Below, piece after piece: positions 45,149 through 57,139 of a DNA stretch of 64,000 bases. The DNA comes from Symsagittifera roscoffensis (Eukaryota > Xenacoelomorpha > Acoela > Convolutidae), in contig NW_026970972.1 of assembly GCF_963678635.1 (NCBI RefSeq), positions 126,001 to 190,000 on the forward strand, read 5' to 3'. The translations under genes were made by a program, and so were the position numbers. Positions within the stretch are counted from its first letter, which is position 1; every line of letters starts with the position of its first letter. The notes beneath the pieces are model-generated. The model was not told where the DNA came from. It saw only the letters and a program-made list of their open reading frames with translations, and ran no database searches.

Positions 45149-46344
45149 CTATTTCATGCTCAACGAAATTACAACACCCGATGTCCGCTTTATGTTTAGA
45201 AAAACTTCTTCGTTTCGCTCTAGTACGTCCTTGATGGCTTCGAGCTGTTCGTCTGTCATTTTGCCCCTCAAATGTTCAATCTCCGGCAGAGCCGGTTTAT
45301 CAAATTGCATTTCATCTAGTGTGGGCCGCTCTGGAAAGTTCGAACAGCTCGACAGCCCATCGTCCGTCTCTGACTTAAGTGATTTAACAAGACCCGATGA
45401 ACCTTTTTTTTCTGTAATCGTCTCAAGATACAAATTTTGTCCCTGTGATTAGGAAAATCAACAACTTCATTTTGTTTTGAATTCTCAGTCATTTCATATC
45501 GAGTTTTAACCGGTAAAGCATATCCCAGCTTCCTCCCTCTCTGTATCGTGATCGGTATATCAAGGGTATTCAACAAGACATTGACGCAGAGGCCGCTATT
45601 CGTTATCGAGAATGATCTTCCTAAAACAGCAGCACTTTGACTATTAGGATTCGGAACTACGCACACTTGCTTGTTGTCACTTAGTGCATTGTAATTTTTC
45701 ATCCGCAAGCTTACGATTGCCGCTTCATTCGCTTTTAGCCTCACCCTCCTACTCAAGAATACCGGTGCTTTATTCTCATTCGCTATTATTAAATTAACCG
45801 GTTTTATTGCGTACCTCCTATCCGGATTTCTTATTCTGAACATCGCATTGTTTAAATCAATCGTTACGCCAAAGTTCCGGATGAAGTCCCTGCCTAAAAT
45901 TAATTGGTCAGACTCGTCCAGGTTTTCTACTACAAGAAAGCTCATCCACAGATTGCGTTCCCCCAGGTTTAGGGCTATTATTGGTGTCCTGCCCAGCACT
46001 CGCAGCGCCCCTTTGTTGGCTGCTGACAACCGTATTCTTGAGTCTATCAAGTCCTCTTTGTCGAAGCCCATTCGCTCCCAAGTTTCGATTGGCATTACAC
46101 TCAAGACCGCTCCAGTATCGAGTAACCCACGCAAGTGAGTCTTTTTGCCATTGATGTCAAGCACGTGTGCTGACACGTCTGCCTCTGTCCCGATGTGCAT
46201 TGCATCTTCCACCAGCATGGCAGAGTGTCCAATCGACCTCACTTTTAGTTCTTCTCTTCCTACGTAGATCTGCCCTACTAGATCTTCATCGCATGTTATC
46301 ATTGTTTTCGTATAGATGTTTATTCCGTCTATATTCAGCATCAC
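45149..46344 (-). pseudogene. pol: Aspartic protease and connector (element B)
   Basis: GLLDTGAVLSVMP (DTG at 46111-46119) and QLILGRDFIRNF are the two retropepsin motifs, preceded by 110 residues shared with A (QIYVGREELKVRSIGHSAML). The connector includes RRVRLKANEAAIVS, VCVVPNPNSQSA and RGRKLGYALPV and runs without stops where A has a TAG. A frameshift near 45430 shifts the end of the connector (SSCSNFPERP, EIEHLRGKM) to frame 45149-45433. Confidence 0.88.
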
Positions 46345-46912
46345 CTCATGCGGACCATAAGCTTCCGTGTACCTGTTGTCAATTCGAACTGACTTGCTAC
46401 CCCCCTTTTGTGAGTAGCGCTCGTACTGCTCTAAAAGTCGTTTGTGGACTTATACCATTCAAGTAGTCAGCGTACACGTCAATGTGCATTTTTGTCTGGT
46501 CGCTCGGTTCACTCAAGTTTCTGGTTACCTCATGGCCGCCCACGGTGATTATCGACATTATTCTAGCCCCGATTTTTGTTATGCCGAATGGTTTTCCCGT
46601 CACCATTTTCACGGTGTTGCAGTTTCCGCTCTTTTTCGATCCCGCTATAGCCTCTGATGTTGACTTCGAGCACGCCAATGCCTCATTGAATTTATGTCTA
46701 TCAATTTCCTGTTTTAGTCGTTGTTCTATTTCTTCTGCCGCCAGATCCTACTTCACCTTGTTGATAGCTTCCGCCACCGCTTTTTCATAATTTATCTCGA
46801 GAATGTTCCCGGCCGTGGCTTCTAATGCACTATTAACTTGCGTTACGGCTTTCACTGTTTTCGTTGGCAGTTCCGTACTTGGTGCTCCTAAGTTTTTCGA
46901 TTCCAACTCATT
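46345..46912 (-). pseudogene. gag-pol: Region between zinc knuckles and protease (element B)
   Basis: Fragment 46397-46678 (VTGKPFGITKIGARIMSIIT, EPSDQTKMHIDVYADYL) aligns with 6020-6260 of element A (ISGRTFGMTKEGTKIMSIIS). The remainder is Lys/Glu-rich and broken by stops. No known domain. Confidence 0.7.
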
Positions 46913-48483
46913 TTATCTATTCCGTTGATTCTGCAGCGCCGCTAATGCTAATTTATGTTTGGGGTGGCTCTGGTCCTTGACTGCCTCCCAAAACACGGGA
47001 CAATCCATTCTGAAGTGCCCTTCCTGATTGCAGAAGAAGCACCTTGCACCTATCTTGATGATTAAGCCACTATAGTATTCGTGTTCCTCCATCTGGCTCA
47101 TGTCCTCCTCATCTGGTGCGTAACCCAGGCTCTTCATGCCCTGTTTATATGTTGTGCAGTCAGCCACGTGATGATCAGCTGACCCGCAGTTCGCGCATGA
47201 TCTGCGTTTGTCCATGTCATCTTTAGGCTTGTACCATGACGACCTTTGAGGTTGGCTCCCCCTTGAGTATTCCTGTTATCCGTGTATGAGTATTTCTTGG
47301 GTTTCATTAGCATGTACTTTCTCGACTTCTGTCTCATCTCTTCTGGGGTCGGTGCGCTATCTTTCGACAATGTGTAGTATGTTGCTAACATTGTTCTCAA
47401 GTCATCACTCTTTACCCCATCAATGAACTTCGAGGCGATGCTAAAGTTTCTTCTGTTTGTCGACTCTTCAGGGTCACTTCTTCTTCTCAAGCTCTCAAGG
47501 TCATCTAGGAACCGATCAATCGATTCATCGTCCCTTTGCTTTCTCTTTTCAAATCGCATCATCGCTTGGTTACCCTTCATGCCCGACCCAAATCGATTCA
47601 ACAATATTTCGAAGATTTTATCTGCGGTGTCGCGTTCTTCTTCTTTCTTTGCAACCACGCATTTCAATGCCGTGCCTTCTAAGTTGCTGAGTATCGCTGT
47701 GCATGCTTGTCTTTCATCATTCAAATTGTCTTGTTCTAAATGCAATCTCATGACTTCTACCCAAGTGTCAATGCATCCATCCGAATCGTCCTTGAATTCT
47801 TTCGGTTTTTTAAATGTCTTTCTGGACTTGCCCCCTCCCCTATCACTCGAGTCGGTGTTCCTCGTGGCGAAGGCTTCTAGAGTCCTGTTCATCATCTCCC
47901 AAGTGCTTGCCCACGTCATGGCATCTGGCCCTGGGTTGCTGTGAGCTGTGGAGTCCCCTGGACCATTCGTTGTATTTGGTGTAATATTCTTCATAATTGT
48001 TTTGGCAGCTGCTGGTGCCGTGTTCGATGCCCGGGTTAAAGGCAACGGTGTCGATTGCCGTTTGTTCCGTTGTGGTTCCACGAAGTCAACTCTGTTGCCT
48101 TGCGAGCGATCCGCTGCCGGCCTGTCTTGTGACGTAGAGTTTCTCAAGATTGCATCCAATTTCGACTGTATTGCACATGAACTTTCAGCCTGGGTCCTGC
48201 TCATTGCTTCCATCCTCGTTTCCAGACTCCCCAACTGGTTGTTGACATCATCATATCGGTTTTTCATTTGTTGCAGATCTTTCTTGATGTTCTTCTCTCG
48301 TTCTTCGTCAGTGGCATTTACTTTGTCTGACATCTGTTGAATCTTTTCCTCAGTTGCCCTGGCCAGGTTGAAATAGCTATCCAGGTACTCGTGTTTGTTG
48401 TATCTTAATTCTTTTCTTATTACTTCTCTATCCTCCTCGCTGTGCTTCAATCTCTTGTCGATCTGCTCTAGCTTTGCCATCAA
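46913..48483 (-). pseudogene. gag: Gag capsid and nucleocapsid (element B)
   Basis: The frame 47134-48483 starts at the ATG (48480) that overlaps the ORF1 stop in TGATG. A coiled-coil-like N terminus (KLEQIDKRLKHSEEDREV, ARATEEKIQQMSDKV) is followed by a Pro/Thr-rich linker and the capsid-like block (SDGCIDTWVEVMRLHLEQD, FEILLNRFGSGMKGNQAM, ESIDRFLDDLESLRRRSDP). A frameshift near 47200-47240 moves to frame 46913-47215 with the two knuckles CANCGSADHHVADC and CFFCNQEGHFRMDC. The capsid part is continuous here, unlike in A. Confidence 0.88.
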
Positions 48484-49067
48484 ATCACCCAGCTCAATGT
48501 TGTTGGTCCACTGTTGTTGTCTGCTTTATCCTGTCTGGCTTGTTCTTTGCTTTGGTCGGCGTCTGTCGTCTTCGTGAGAACTGTCCCAAATGTTCGTGCT
48601 CTTTCAGTTTTCGGTTCTTCAGCTGTGTTGTCCCTCGACTTCATTCCGACCATCATCGCCAACTTTTCCGTAAAAGACGTTTTCTTTACTTGAGAGTCGT
48701 CTTTCACCGTCTCTGGCGTGTTGCCTGTTGTGTCTTCCAAAGCGTCTATCGGTGAGAACTCCATGGTTTTTGGATTTTGATCTTCCACATGAGGCATCGG
48801 TGTCGATTCCGTTGTTTTCTTCTCCACCTCCTCCACGCTCTGGTCTGGTGTCTCTAGATCGATTTCAATAGCAGGCTCCGTCTGTTTTTCTTTAGCACCG
48901 TCTTTCGTTTTGTTTTCAGTACTACTCCTCGTGCTGAACATGGTAACTGAAAAGTTTTTGTTTGTTGCCTTTGGTTCCATTGGTTTTATTTTACGTAGTG
49001 ATGAGTTATACTTTGTTTTTGAAGCAGTAGATCTTCTTTCTGCCACCGGTACCCTGCTCCGCCTCAT
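48480..49067 (-). CDS. ORF1 of element B, basic/acidic protein of unknown function
   Basis: This is 195 codons from ATG at 49067 (preceded by AAATAAAAATA, similar to A). The first 40 residues are basic (RRSRVPVAERRS, SSLRKIKPMEPK); the rest is Glu/Thr/Lys-rich and probably disordered. It is the positional match of the 290-codon ORF1 in A. Its stop overlaps the Gag ATG as TGATG, an arrangement known to support termination-reinitiation in other systems. No domain recognised. Confidence 0.6.
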   Translation of the reverse strand: MRRSRVPVAERRSTASKTKYNSSLRKIKPMEPKATNKNFSVTMFSTRSSTENKTKDGAKEKQTEPAIEIDLETPDQSVEEVEKKTTESTPMPHVEDQNPKTMEFSPIDALEDTTGNTPETVKDDSQVKKTSFTEKLAMMVGMKSRDNTAEEPKTERARTFGTVLTKTTDADQSKEQARQDKADNNSGPTTLSWVI

Positions 49068-49249
49068 TATTTTTATTTACAATTGTTCCTTTTTACAGTC
49101 TTACTATATACACAAATCTATTCTAAGAATAAAATCTTTTGTGAAAAAATTATTAAAAGGAAATATACAACGTGATAAAAACAATGTTCCCAGTTCTCTT
49201 TCAAAACCTTTCAAAAAACTTTCTTTATTTGTGGTCACAACCGTCACAA

Positions 49250-51258
49250 CTACTGTCCCAAGACCACTATCCCAAGACCACTGTCCCAAGACTACTGTCC
49301 CAAGACTAGTGTCCCAAGACCACTGTCCCAAGACCAGTATCCCAAGACCACTGTCCCAAGACCACTGTCCCAAGACTAGTGTCCCAAGACTAGGGTTCCG
49401 ACTAGTCTTATTCTGTTTAATTCTGTCTTAAAACTCTTATTGTAGCTTTACTCCAATTTTTATACCGTCCAAAGACTTCCAGTTACTGTCCCTACTCTTC
49501 TTTGTACCGTCCCAGGCTTTCTTTCTACTGTCCCAAGCCTGTTCGGTACTGTCCCAGTACTTTTTTGTCAGTGTCCAAAGACCCCTGTCCCAAGAGTACT
49601 ATCCCAGGACCACTGTCCCAAGACTGTCCCGAGAGTACTGTTCCAAGGGTAGTGTCCCAAGACTACTGTCCCAAGACTACTGTCCCAAGACTACTGTCCC
49701 AAGACTACTGTCCCAAGGCTAGTGTCCCAAGACTACTGTCCCAAGACTACTGTCCCAAGGCTAGTGTCCCAAGACTACTGTCCCAAGACTACTGTCCCAA
49801 GACCACTGTCCCAAGACTACTGTCCCAAGACCACTGTCCCAATACTAGTGTCCCAAGGCTACTGTCCCAAGACTACTGTCCCAAGACCACTGTCCCAAGA
49901 CTAGTGTCCCAAGGCTACTGTCCCAAGACTAGTGTCCCAAGGCTAGTGTCCCAAGACCACTATCTCAAGACCAATGTCCCAAGACCACTTTCCCAAGACT
50001 AGTGTCCCAAGACTAGGGTTCCGACTAGTCTTATTCTGTTTAATTCTGTCTTAAAACTCTTATTGTAGCTTTACTCCAATTTTTATACCGTCCCAAGACT
50101 TCCAGTTACTGTCCCTACTTTCCTTTGTACCGTCCCAGGCTTTCTTTCTACTGTCCCAAGACTGTTCGGTACTGTCCCAGTACTTTTTTGTCAGTGTCCC
50201 AAGACCCCTGTCCCAAGAGTACTATCCCAGGACCACTGTCCCAAGACTGTCCCGAGAGTACTGTTCCAAGGTTAGTGTCCCAAGACTACTGTCCCAAGAC
50301 TACTGTCCCAAGACTACTGTCCCAAGGCTAGTGTCCCAAGACTACTGTCCCAAGACTACTGTCCCAAGGCTAGTGTCCCAAGACTACTGTCCCAAGACTA
50401 CTGTCCCAAGAACACTGTCCCAAGACTACTGTCCCAAGACCACTGTCCCAAGACTACTGTCCCAAGACTACTGTCCCAAGACTAGTGTCCCAAGGCTAGT
50501 GTCCCAAGACTACCGTCCCAAGACCACTATCCCAAGACCACTATCCCAAGACCACTGTCCCAAGACTACTGTCCCAAGACTAGTGTCCCAAGACCACTGT
50601 CCCAAGACCACTATCCCAAGACTATACCGTCCAAGACTTTACTGTCCCAAGACCGCACCGTCCCAAGGCTGTACTGTCCCAAGACTGCACCAACACTTCA
50701 ATTTTTATACCGTCCTAAGACTTCCAGTTACCGTCCCTACTCTTCTTTGTACCGTCCCAGGCTTCTTCCTACTGTCCCAAGACTGTTCGGTACTGTCCCA
50801 GTACTTCGTCAGTGTCCCAAGACCCTTGTCCTGAGAGTACTATCCCAAGGCTACTGTCCCAAGGCTAGTGTCCCAAGACTACTGTCCCAAGGCTAGTGTC
50901 CCAAGACTACTGTCCCAAGGCTAGTGTCCCAAGACCACTGTCCCAAGACTAGTGTCCCAAGACCACTCTCCCAAGACTACTGTCCCAAGACTACTGTCCC
51001 AGGACCACTGTCCCAAGACTAGTGTCCCAAGACCACTGTCCCAAGACCACTATCCCAAGACTATACCGTCCAAGACTTTACTGTCCCAAGACCGCACCGT
51101 CCCAAGGCTGTACTGTCCCAAGACTGCACCAAGACTGCTCTGGTCCAAGACTGTCCCAAGACTGCACTGTCCCAAGACTGTCCCCAGACTGCACTGTCCC
51201 AAGATTTCTTTGGTACTGTCCCAAGACTTCTTTGGTACTGTCCCAAGACTGTCAACAA
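49250..51258. repeat. 2-kb minisatellite, unit about 15 bp, with higher-order copies
   Basis: Units of the form CCCAAGACTACTGT and CCCAAGACCACTGT (14-15 bases) repeat over 2 kb inside the leader of element B. A larger unit repeats too: TAGGGTTCCGACTAGTC occurs at 49391 and 50014, and the following ATTTTTATACCGTCC occurs near 49457, 50080 and 50699 (about 620 bases apart). A shorter block repeats at about 50627 and 51064. The long translations across it are repeat artefacts. Confidence 0.95.
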
Positions 51259-52087
51259 GTGTCTGAGCGGTGGGACCTCTTTTTTCTTCGTTGTAGGGAC
51301 TTCTTGATTCACTGTACCTTGTACCACCACTCGAGCTCTAGTAAAAATTTTCCCGAAAACCTTCTCTTAATGGCCAAATGCTGACCCCCCTTTTAGTTAC
51401 CTCTATTTCGATGTTCCAAGCAACTTGAAACCAAAACTTGTGCGCAGGTATCTTGTGATCACCTGTTCGTTTAAAAACCAAACACAAATTCTTACCAAAA
51501 TGCAAAAAAAAAAATTTAAACAAGAAAAAGTAATAAAAACAGAGAGATCAACCCACCTAGAATTCAAAGGTGACAGATGTCTACCTTCTATCGAAAAAAC
51601 TGTCTGGTACCTATTTGCCACGCGTTTCCTTCCCCCCTGCTAACGATCTTATTGGGTATCACAAAAACTGTCCATGTCCGTTCCCCCCTACCGATCCGAC
51701 CAGGGTACCTACCTTAACTCGATGTTAAATTTGGATATCCAACTACCAACGCGTGTGAATATCTAATGTAACTAAATCAACGATGTCGATTAATTAGTTA
51801 CTCTAATTTCCTCCCTTTTTACAATTTTCAATCATCAACCTCTAACCTAACCAGCCCCCCTTCTAACCTCCCCCCTCTTTATCCCCCCTTCTTAAACCTA
51901 AAATCACCTTAAGCGCCGGGTGCTAAACCTCTTGAGAGAAAACCGTAGACCTGTCTCCAGGCCTGCTCATGTAAAAACGTTCCTCAAAACCGGGGGATTT
52001 CGCTTATCCAATTTTACACTTATTTCCTATAATGTAATGTGGATTTTAACGATACCCGTTTTGACCAACTTGAGAACTCGAGAACAG
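51259..52087. other. Element B leader, no recognised feature
   Basis: Pyrimidine-rich plus-strand sequence with several runs of C and T. No gene, RNA or repeat recognised. It lies between the minisatellite and the LINE fragment. Confidence 0.5.
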
Positions 52088-53095
52088 CCAAATCCTCCTT
52101 GACCTCTTTCCCACTCGGCTGGTCACCTCTTCCAGTCAAGACTCCTTTTGGTTCAGCCCAAATCCTCCTGAACCGCTTTCCCCGTCGACTGGGGTCAGGA
52201 CACGGAAACGCTACTCGTGACCTTCAAAGCCTTGGTCAGGCCTCGTCTCGAATACGCGGCCCCAGTTTGGTCTACACTCGCATCCGAGACCAGTGTCAAG
52301 CGTATGCAGACCATCCAAAACGCGGCTCTGCGGGTCGCCACCGGGAACTATCTAATGGCCCCCCAAAGCCACCTACACGAAGAGACGCAGGTGCTCCCGG
52401 TGAAAGCCCACACGGCAATGCTTGCAACACAACATCTCTTGGCTTGCCACCTCCCCGAACACCCTGGTCAGAGACTCCTTGAGAAACCTCCTCCCCCCCC
52501 GCAAAATGAAACCCACACTAGTCTCTGCCCAAGCCCCCCGTCTGGAACACCTCCTCGAAGGCGTTGACCTGCCGCTACCAACGAAGGAGTACCGACGGCT
52601 CCTGAAAACTGTGCACACAGAGACGGTGGCGACGACAACCCTGTCGTATCCACCGTCTGGAGTCCTCGGTACAAGACCCCCTCCTGTCAACGTCCGAGAG
52701 GAGAAGACCCTACCCAGACGTACTCGGAGGACCCTCAGCCAACTTCGGTCCGGCTACAGTCAACATCTGTTGTCGTACCGGGCCAGGCTCGAACCAGACC
52801 AAGAGTCCTCCTGTCCCCTCTGCCATACAGCCCCCCACACGACTGCCCACCTGTTCCAGTGCCCCACAAACCCCACTAACCTCCCCCTCACTACCCTTTG
52901 GACAAACCCGGTGGAAGCCGCCCGTTTCATTGACCTGGCCGGGGTACACAATGTAGGGCCCCGGCGAGAGGCAACTACAACAACAATTGGTCAACTCTTC
53001 CAGTCGAGTCTCCTAATGGTTCAGCCCAAATCCTCCTGAATCACTTTCCCACTCGGCTGGTCACCTCCTCCAGTCAAGTCTCCTAGTTGTCCGGC
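52088..53095 (+). mobile_element. 5'-truncated LINE fragment inside element B leader
   Basis: The plus strand encodes, over two frames (about 52170-52567 and 52422-53039), the C-terminal part of a non-LTR RT protein of jockey/I-like type: ALVRPRLEYAAPVW, MQTIQNAALRVATGN, EEKTLPRRTRRTLSQLRSGY and a terminal CCHC finger CPLCHTAPHTTAHLFQC. A repeat of about 70 bases (GCCCAAATCCTCCTGAA, CCCACTCGGCTGGTCACCTC) lies on both sides (52088-52190 and 52990-53095), probably tail repeats of tandem LINE copies. It is opposite in strand to B and broken. Confidence 0.8.
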
Positions 53096-53592
53096 TAAGT
53101 TCCAAGCTATCTGAAAACCCTTGACAACGTCCCACACTCGGGCACTTTATTGAGGTTACTGAGTTAAATTGCTAGATTGATCGAAACGATCGAACTTGTA
53201 AAACAGTATGGGATACTATTTAATTAATATAAAGGTTTGATCCAACTATTCTGGTGTCAAAGTCACTGTCTTTTTTCGTTTTATGGTTTTTGTTCCTTTT
53301 TCTATTCTTTTTTGGTTTTTGTTTCGCTTTTTGTCTTTTTTGCTCGTATTTTTGTCCCCCCAGTCGCCCCCCCCCTTACTCGATTAGATAAGCCTCGTTC
53401 GGAGAGCGTACCAGGAAGTTTTCTCGAGTTTTCTTAAAAAGCTATAACGGTACAACCGGAAGGTTTGCACGTTCCCGCCGAACCGTACTACCGGTACTCT
53501 AGAATGGGCATGCAGCCCGGAGCTGTGTCAAGCGGGTTCGACTCCGTAGTCTTGATGTCGTCAAAACACCCAGGAGCGCCATAAAAACACTA
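53096..53592 (-). other. Element B leader next to the 5' LTR
   Basis: An A-rich stretch on the minus strand (about 53250-53370) resembles the A-rich stretch after the 5' LTR of A. Eleven bases after the LTR end, the minus strand reads TGGCGCTCCTGGGTG, which begins with the TGG expected of a tRNA-primed binding site; the tRNA is not identified, so this is tentative. Confidence 0.45.
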
Positions 53593-54468
53593 TGTAACAT
53601 TCGTCTACTTCGGTCACATATGAGGCTTAAGAAAAATAGGCCCTATAACCATTGGCTCAAGAGTTAGGGACGCTATCTCTTGTGTTTTTCTACCTCAAAA
53701 CGGTCGGAGCCAATTCGGTTCACTTGTGACATGAGACTACGACCCGTTACAGCTTAAAGGCTACTACCAAAATATCCCCCGCACACTATAAATAAGAACG
53801 TCCCCATACTTAGGTCTTAAAATACCCAAAACACACGAACGCCGTTAAAAACCGGGTCGGAACAATCCGTTATGTTACTTTTTATTAGACAGTGGGACTT
53901 CGATCCATTTCAGATGGATCAACCTAAAACTCGCCTTATCTCAACATAACAATCATAAAACACACTCAAGAAAACTAAATTAGGAACTCACATGCTGACG
54001 CACTCGAGTACAGGGAGTAATTAAATTAATGAGCAACTCGAGAATTAAATGAGATAACTTGATAAGTTCAATACTGATCAGTTTTAATAACAGAAGTAAG
54101 TTTAGACTCTAGAATGAAGTTTTAGTCTGAACCATTGGGACACTCCAGCTGTCCACCTTTCCACTGAAGGTTCACTCTGGTTCAGGTGAATCTTGATTTG
54201 CTCTCATGAATACTCTGTCTTCTATCTCAGATAGGACAGCTCTACTCTTGTTCTCTATGACGGAAATTGCGAACAGCAATTTCCCATTATTTTTATCTGA
54301 CAACTTTCCCGCAATTGTAATTCGGTTGTTCTGATTTATTTCTTGTTATTTTCAGTTTCTGAGAGAAAACTGAGCATGACTGGCTCAATTCGAAATTTTG
54401 AAAAATTAAATTTCAAGCATTTTTAGTGTCCCTCAAGGTCAATCTTCCAAATATGACCGACTGGCACA
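53593..54468 (-). repeat. Element B 5' LTR
   Basis: 876 bases, the partner of 29587-30461. In element orientation it starts TGTGCCAGTCGG and ends GAATGTTACA. Differences from the 3' LTR are scattered substitutions and single-base indels, which points to an insertion that is not recent. Confidence 0.9.
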
Positions 54469-55414
54469 TAGATGAAAGTACTTTTAACCTCTAAAAACAA
54501 TTAAAAGATTTTAAATTAGTTTATCTGGAAGTTTCTGAGTCATAATTTTGATTTTGACGTGTATGTTTTTGAATAAAAAATCAAAAGTAAAATATTTTGG
54601 AACGACTTTTTTTAGGTGAGATAAAATTTCGTTGATCGTCTGACGTTTTGAGCTAAGGACCCTTTTTTCAGCAAATTTTGACGTTCAGTATATCTGTTTT
54701 CCGATAAAAACTTGTCCCTCATTTGGTAAATAACTTTGACCAAATCACCAGACAGGTTTGTCACGCATTTGTGCTCGCAGCAGGGTTTTAAAAAAACCGA
54801 CCAAAGTTTTTTCTGCGAAAGTTCAATGAACAATGTTTAGACGTTTGGCCGTAAATGGCTCTAATGAATCACAAATGTTGTTAAAAGCTATAATTATAGT
54901 TTGCTGAAGCCATTTTCATTTCTCAAGTTTTTTCCCTCCTACAAGCAGACAAGTGCAGTGCTGAACAAAAAATGAGCACAATGTTGAGCAAACAAATTTG
55001 TATTTTTAAACTGTGATCGGAACTTCCGCTGCAACTTGCACAGGAACAAACTATCCTAGTTCATTTGTGCGTTGGTGTGAATTTCTCCCACTAAAATTTG
55101 GGTGCGTATTCTTAGGTCCCAAAATGAAAAATCAATCCCATAGGTCCCAAAATAAAAAACCAGTCGCTTCATTCCCAAATCTTTTAAATTGCTCAAAAGA
55201 CTAAATTAGCCGAGTCTCGGTTTAAGGTTACTAGTGGGCGCGCTACGCGCGCGTTACAGCTTCGCCGCGATAACCGCCTCTAAATTTGTATAGTCCTACC
55301 CTTTGGTGGCAAGCTCGCAACACGTTGGCGCGGCTGCCGCGGTCACTGTTCTGCAGCTTGAGTTTATGTTGGTCGAACATTAAACAATCAATCCGTAATT
55401 TCGTTGGCTCAAAT
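54469..55414. other. Spacer between elements B and C
   Basis: AT-rich, no supported gene. A GC-rich hairpin GCGCGCTACGCGCGC lies at about 55237-55251, followed by other G+C-rich sequence up to 55350. This may be an old repeat. Confidence 0.5.
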
Positions 55415-56324
55415 TGTAACATTCGCCCGGAAGATACATATCGACGGATAACAAAACTAAGTCTTGAGACGACTGGCTAGCGTCTAAACAGAGCTTTGCA
55501 TGTTTTTCACCGTCTCTACCAAGCCAGTACTTTTCGGTGGTCTTTCTTACATCGGTTCGACAAAAACGTTACTGTTCTCCGGCTTCGACCAGAACGCTCA
55601 AATTAACTGAATTACATGCAAAAATAGTGAGCTCATGGCTGGGTCAGGGAAAAACAGGGCTACTACTTATTATATTACTATTGTTTTTGTTCAGTAGATA
55701 AAAATCATCATCTCCATCGAAGATGGATCAACCCTTTCCCCCCCAACTCTTAGCACCTCATCTTTGTCAAAACTAATCCAAATATCAATTAAATTCAAGT
55801 CAGGACATGACAGGATGCTAAAAGTTCATATGAGTCAATAAAAGTTTTCCGTCCCGAGACCCTTCCGGATTCTTGAATCCGCTGAATCAAGCCCGTTGAT
55901 CTTGATTTCTTCCTAATCCGGAAGGCTGGTTTCTTACCCTTCACCGTTGTTTGCAACGGCCTTGCAACTATTGTAGCAGCACAATAGTTGCAACTCGGAA
56001 CGTTCTCTGCAATCTGCTGCTGTTTTTCTTCAATTTCGACTTCTTCAATTTCGATAAAGTTGTTCTCGTCAGCGCAACTAATGTTGTTGTTCTGTTTTTT
56101 CACTCGTTTTTTGTTAAAATGGCCGTTTCAGCATTTCTCAGAAATGTGACGTCATCATTCGAATTTTTGAAATTTTAAAATACTAGAATATTCCAGCCTT
56201 CACCGTTTGGCCAAACGTTCCAATAACGCCCTTAGTTCTTAAAAACCACCAATCCGGAAGGCTTACTGCTAAAATTCCGAATTCTGCAGAGATTGCATTT
56301 TGGCCATTCTGGTCGAATGTGACA
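55415..56324 (-). repeat. Element C 3' LTR
   Basis: A 910-base segment with ends TGTCACATTCGACC and CGAATGTTACA in element orientation. It aligns in order, with much divergence, to the A LTR (for example the AAAATGGCCGT and GATGGATCAACCCTTTCC blocks, compare 23060-23090 and 23440-23470). It is single in the window, so the boundaries rest on homology and the adjoining polypurine tract. Confidence 0.8.
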
Positions 56325-57139
56325 TACTCCCCGGACAGTCCGGTCAATGTCCTCATTGAATCGCGCAATGTTCTAAACGGTTACAGTGTCATCGAACAGA
56401 ATTTACAAAATGCACGAAATTACTTTTATCTACGTCACATCGACTCACTGCAGAATATAAATGGCATCATACTACATCACTATAGCCTTCAAATTCTTTC
56501 ATTAATCTGCACATTGAGGATATGACTTAAGATAAAATATTGATTCTGACTTCCAGTGTCAATGTCCCGATTAAAACTTCTTCTCTTATATTTAAAAGGT
56601 GTTGGCTTGCAGGACAGTCCTGCCAACCAACAAGCTAAAATTATCCTACTATGCTCCCTCCCTTCGGAAATCTTGCTTGTTTATTTTCCTGAATATTAAA
56701 ACTAAGAAACTTTGTGGTTAAAAAGAACAATGCAACAACCTCCCTCTTCAAGAGATTCCTCAAGCCTTCCACGTCACCACAAAGTGATCAATCTTCCTAA
56801 GTGATTAAAAACAATCATGCAGGCTGGAATATTTAAATATACTCTTCCCTTAAGCCTTTCTAAATAAATAATAAGTGTCTCTAAAGCCACTTCTGCTAAA
56901 ATCAATATGCAAATTTATAAATGCAACAATTTCAAAACTCAACAAAATGTTTCAGTTTTCAATTACAACTTGGTTGCTTGGTTTCTCACTTGAGTTTTTC
57001 ACACACACAAAACAATTCTGAGTTTTGACTTTTCTTCATCATCCCTTTGTTCTCTTCTTTTTTCGTCGTTTAGAAGTTCTAAAACTTCTAAATTCTTCTA
57101 ATTTTCTTTCTTGCCGCCTCTTGTTTTCTCGACCATTCG
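56325..57139 (-). other. Element C 3' UTR with conserved RNA stem
   Basis: After the polypurine tract, AT-rich noncoding DNA. In element orientation ACTTTGTGGT (56785-56776) pairs perfectly with ACCACAAAGT (56718-56709) across 57 bases. The 3' arm is in the 26-base block shared with A. No ORF was seen. Confidence 0.65.

Larger units (their letters stand above)
29587..54468 (-). mobile_element. Element B: giant LTR retrotransposon with both LTRs (about 24.9 kb)
   Basis: LTRs at 53593-54468 (5') and 29587-30461 (3') flank the internal region. Both start TGTGCCAGTC and end GAATGTTACA in element orientation and differ by a few percent by eye. The gene order equals element A. Flanks share only TAG, so a convincing 4-6 bp target duplication is absent. 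Nonsense codons and frameshifts run through Gag-Pol and ORF2. The length is due to an 8.9-kb ORF2 and a 4.5-kb leader swollen by a minisatellite and a LINE fragment on the other strand. Confidence 0.88.

Noticed and set aside
49250-51258. Repeat array as CRISPR or as repeat-protein genes
   Set aside because: Units are contiguous 14-15-base repeats without unique spacers, and the long translations are low-complexity products of the repeat in several frames.
53490-53580. GGGTTCGACTCC near 53535 looked like the T-arm of a tRNA gene
   Set aside because: The T-stem does not pair beyond two bases and no acceptor or anticodon stem fits around it.
29580-54475. TAG on both sides of element B as a target-site duplication
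   Set aside because: Only three bases agree, the flanks differ further out, and Gypsy elements usually leave 4-6 bases; chance is likely.
54612-54833. A 73-codon minus-strand ORF in the B-C spacer as a small gene
   Set aside because: No homology recognised, no start context, and it is within the length expected by chance in this window.
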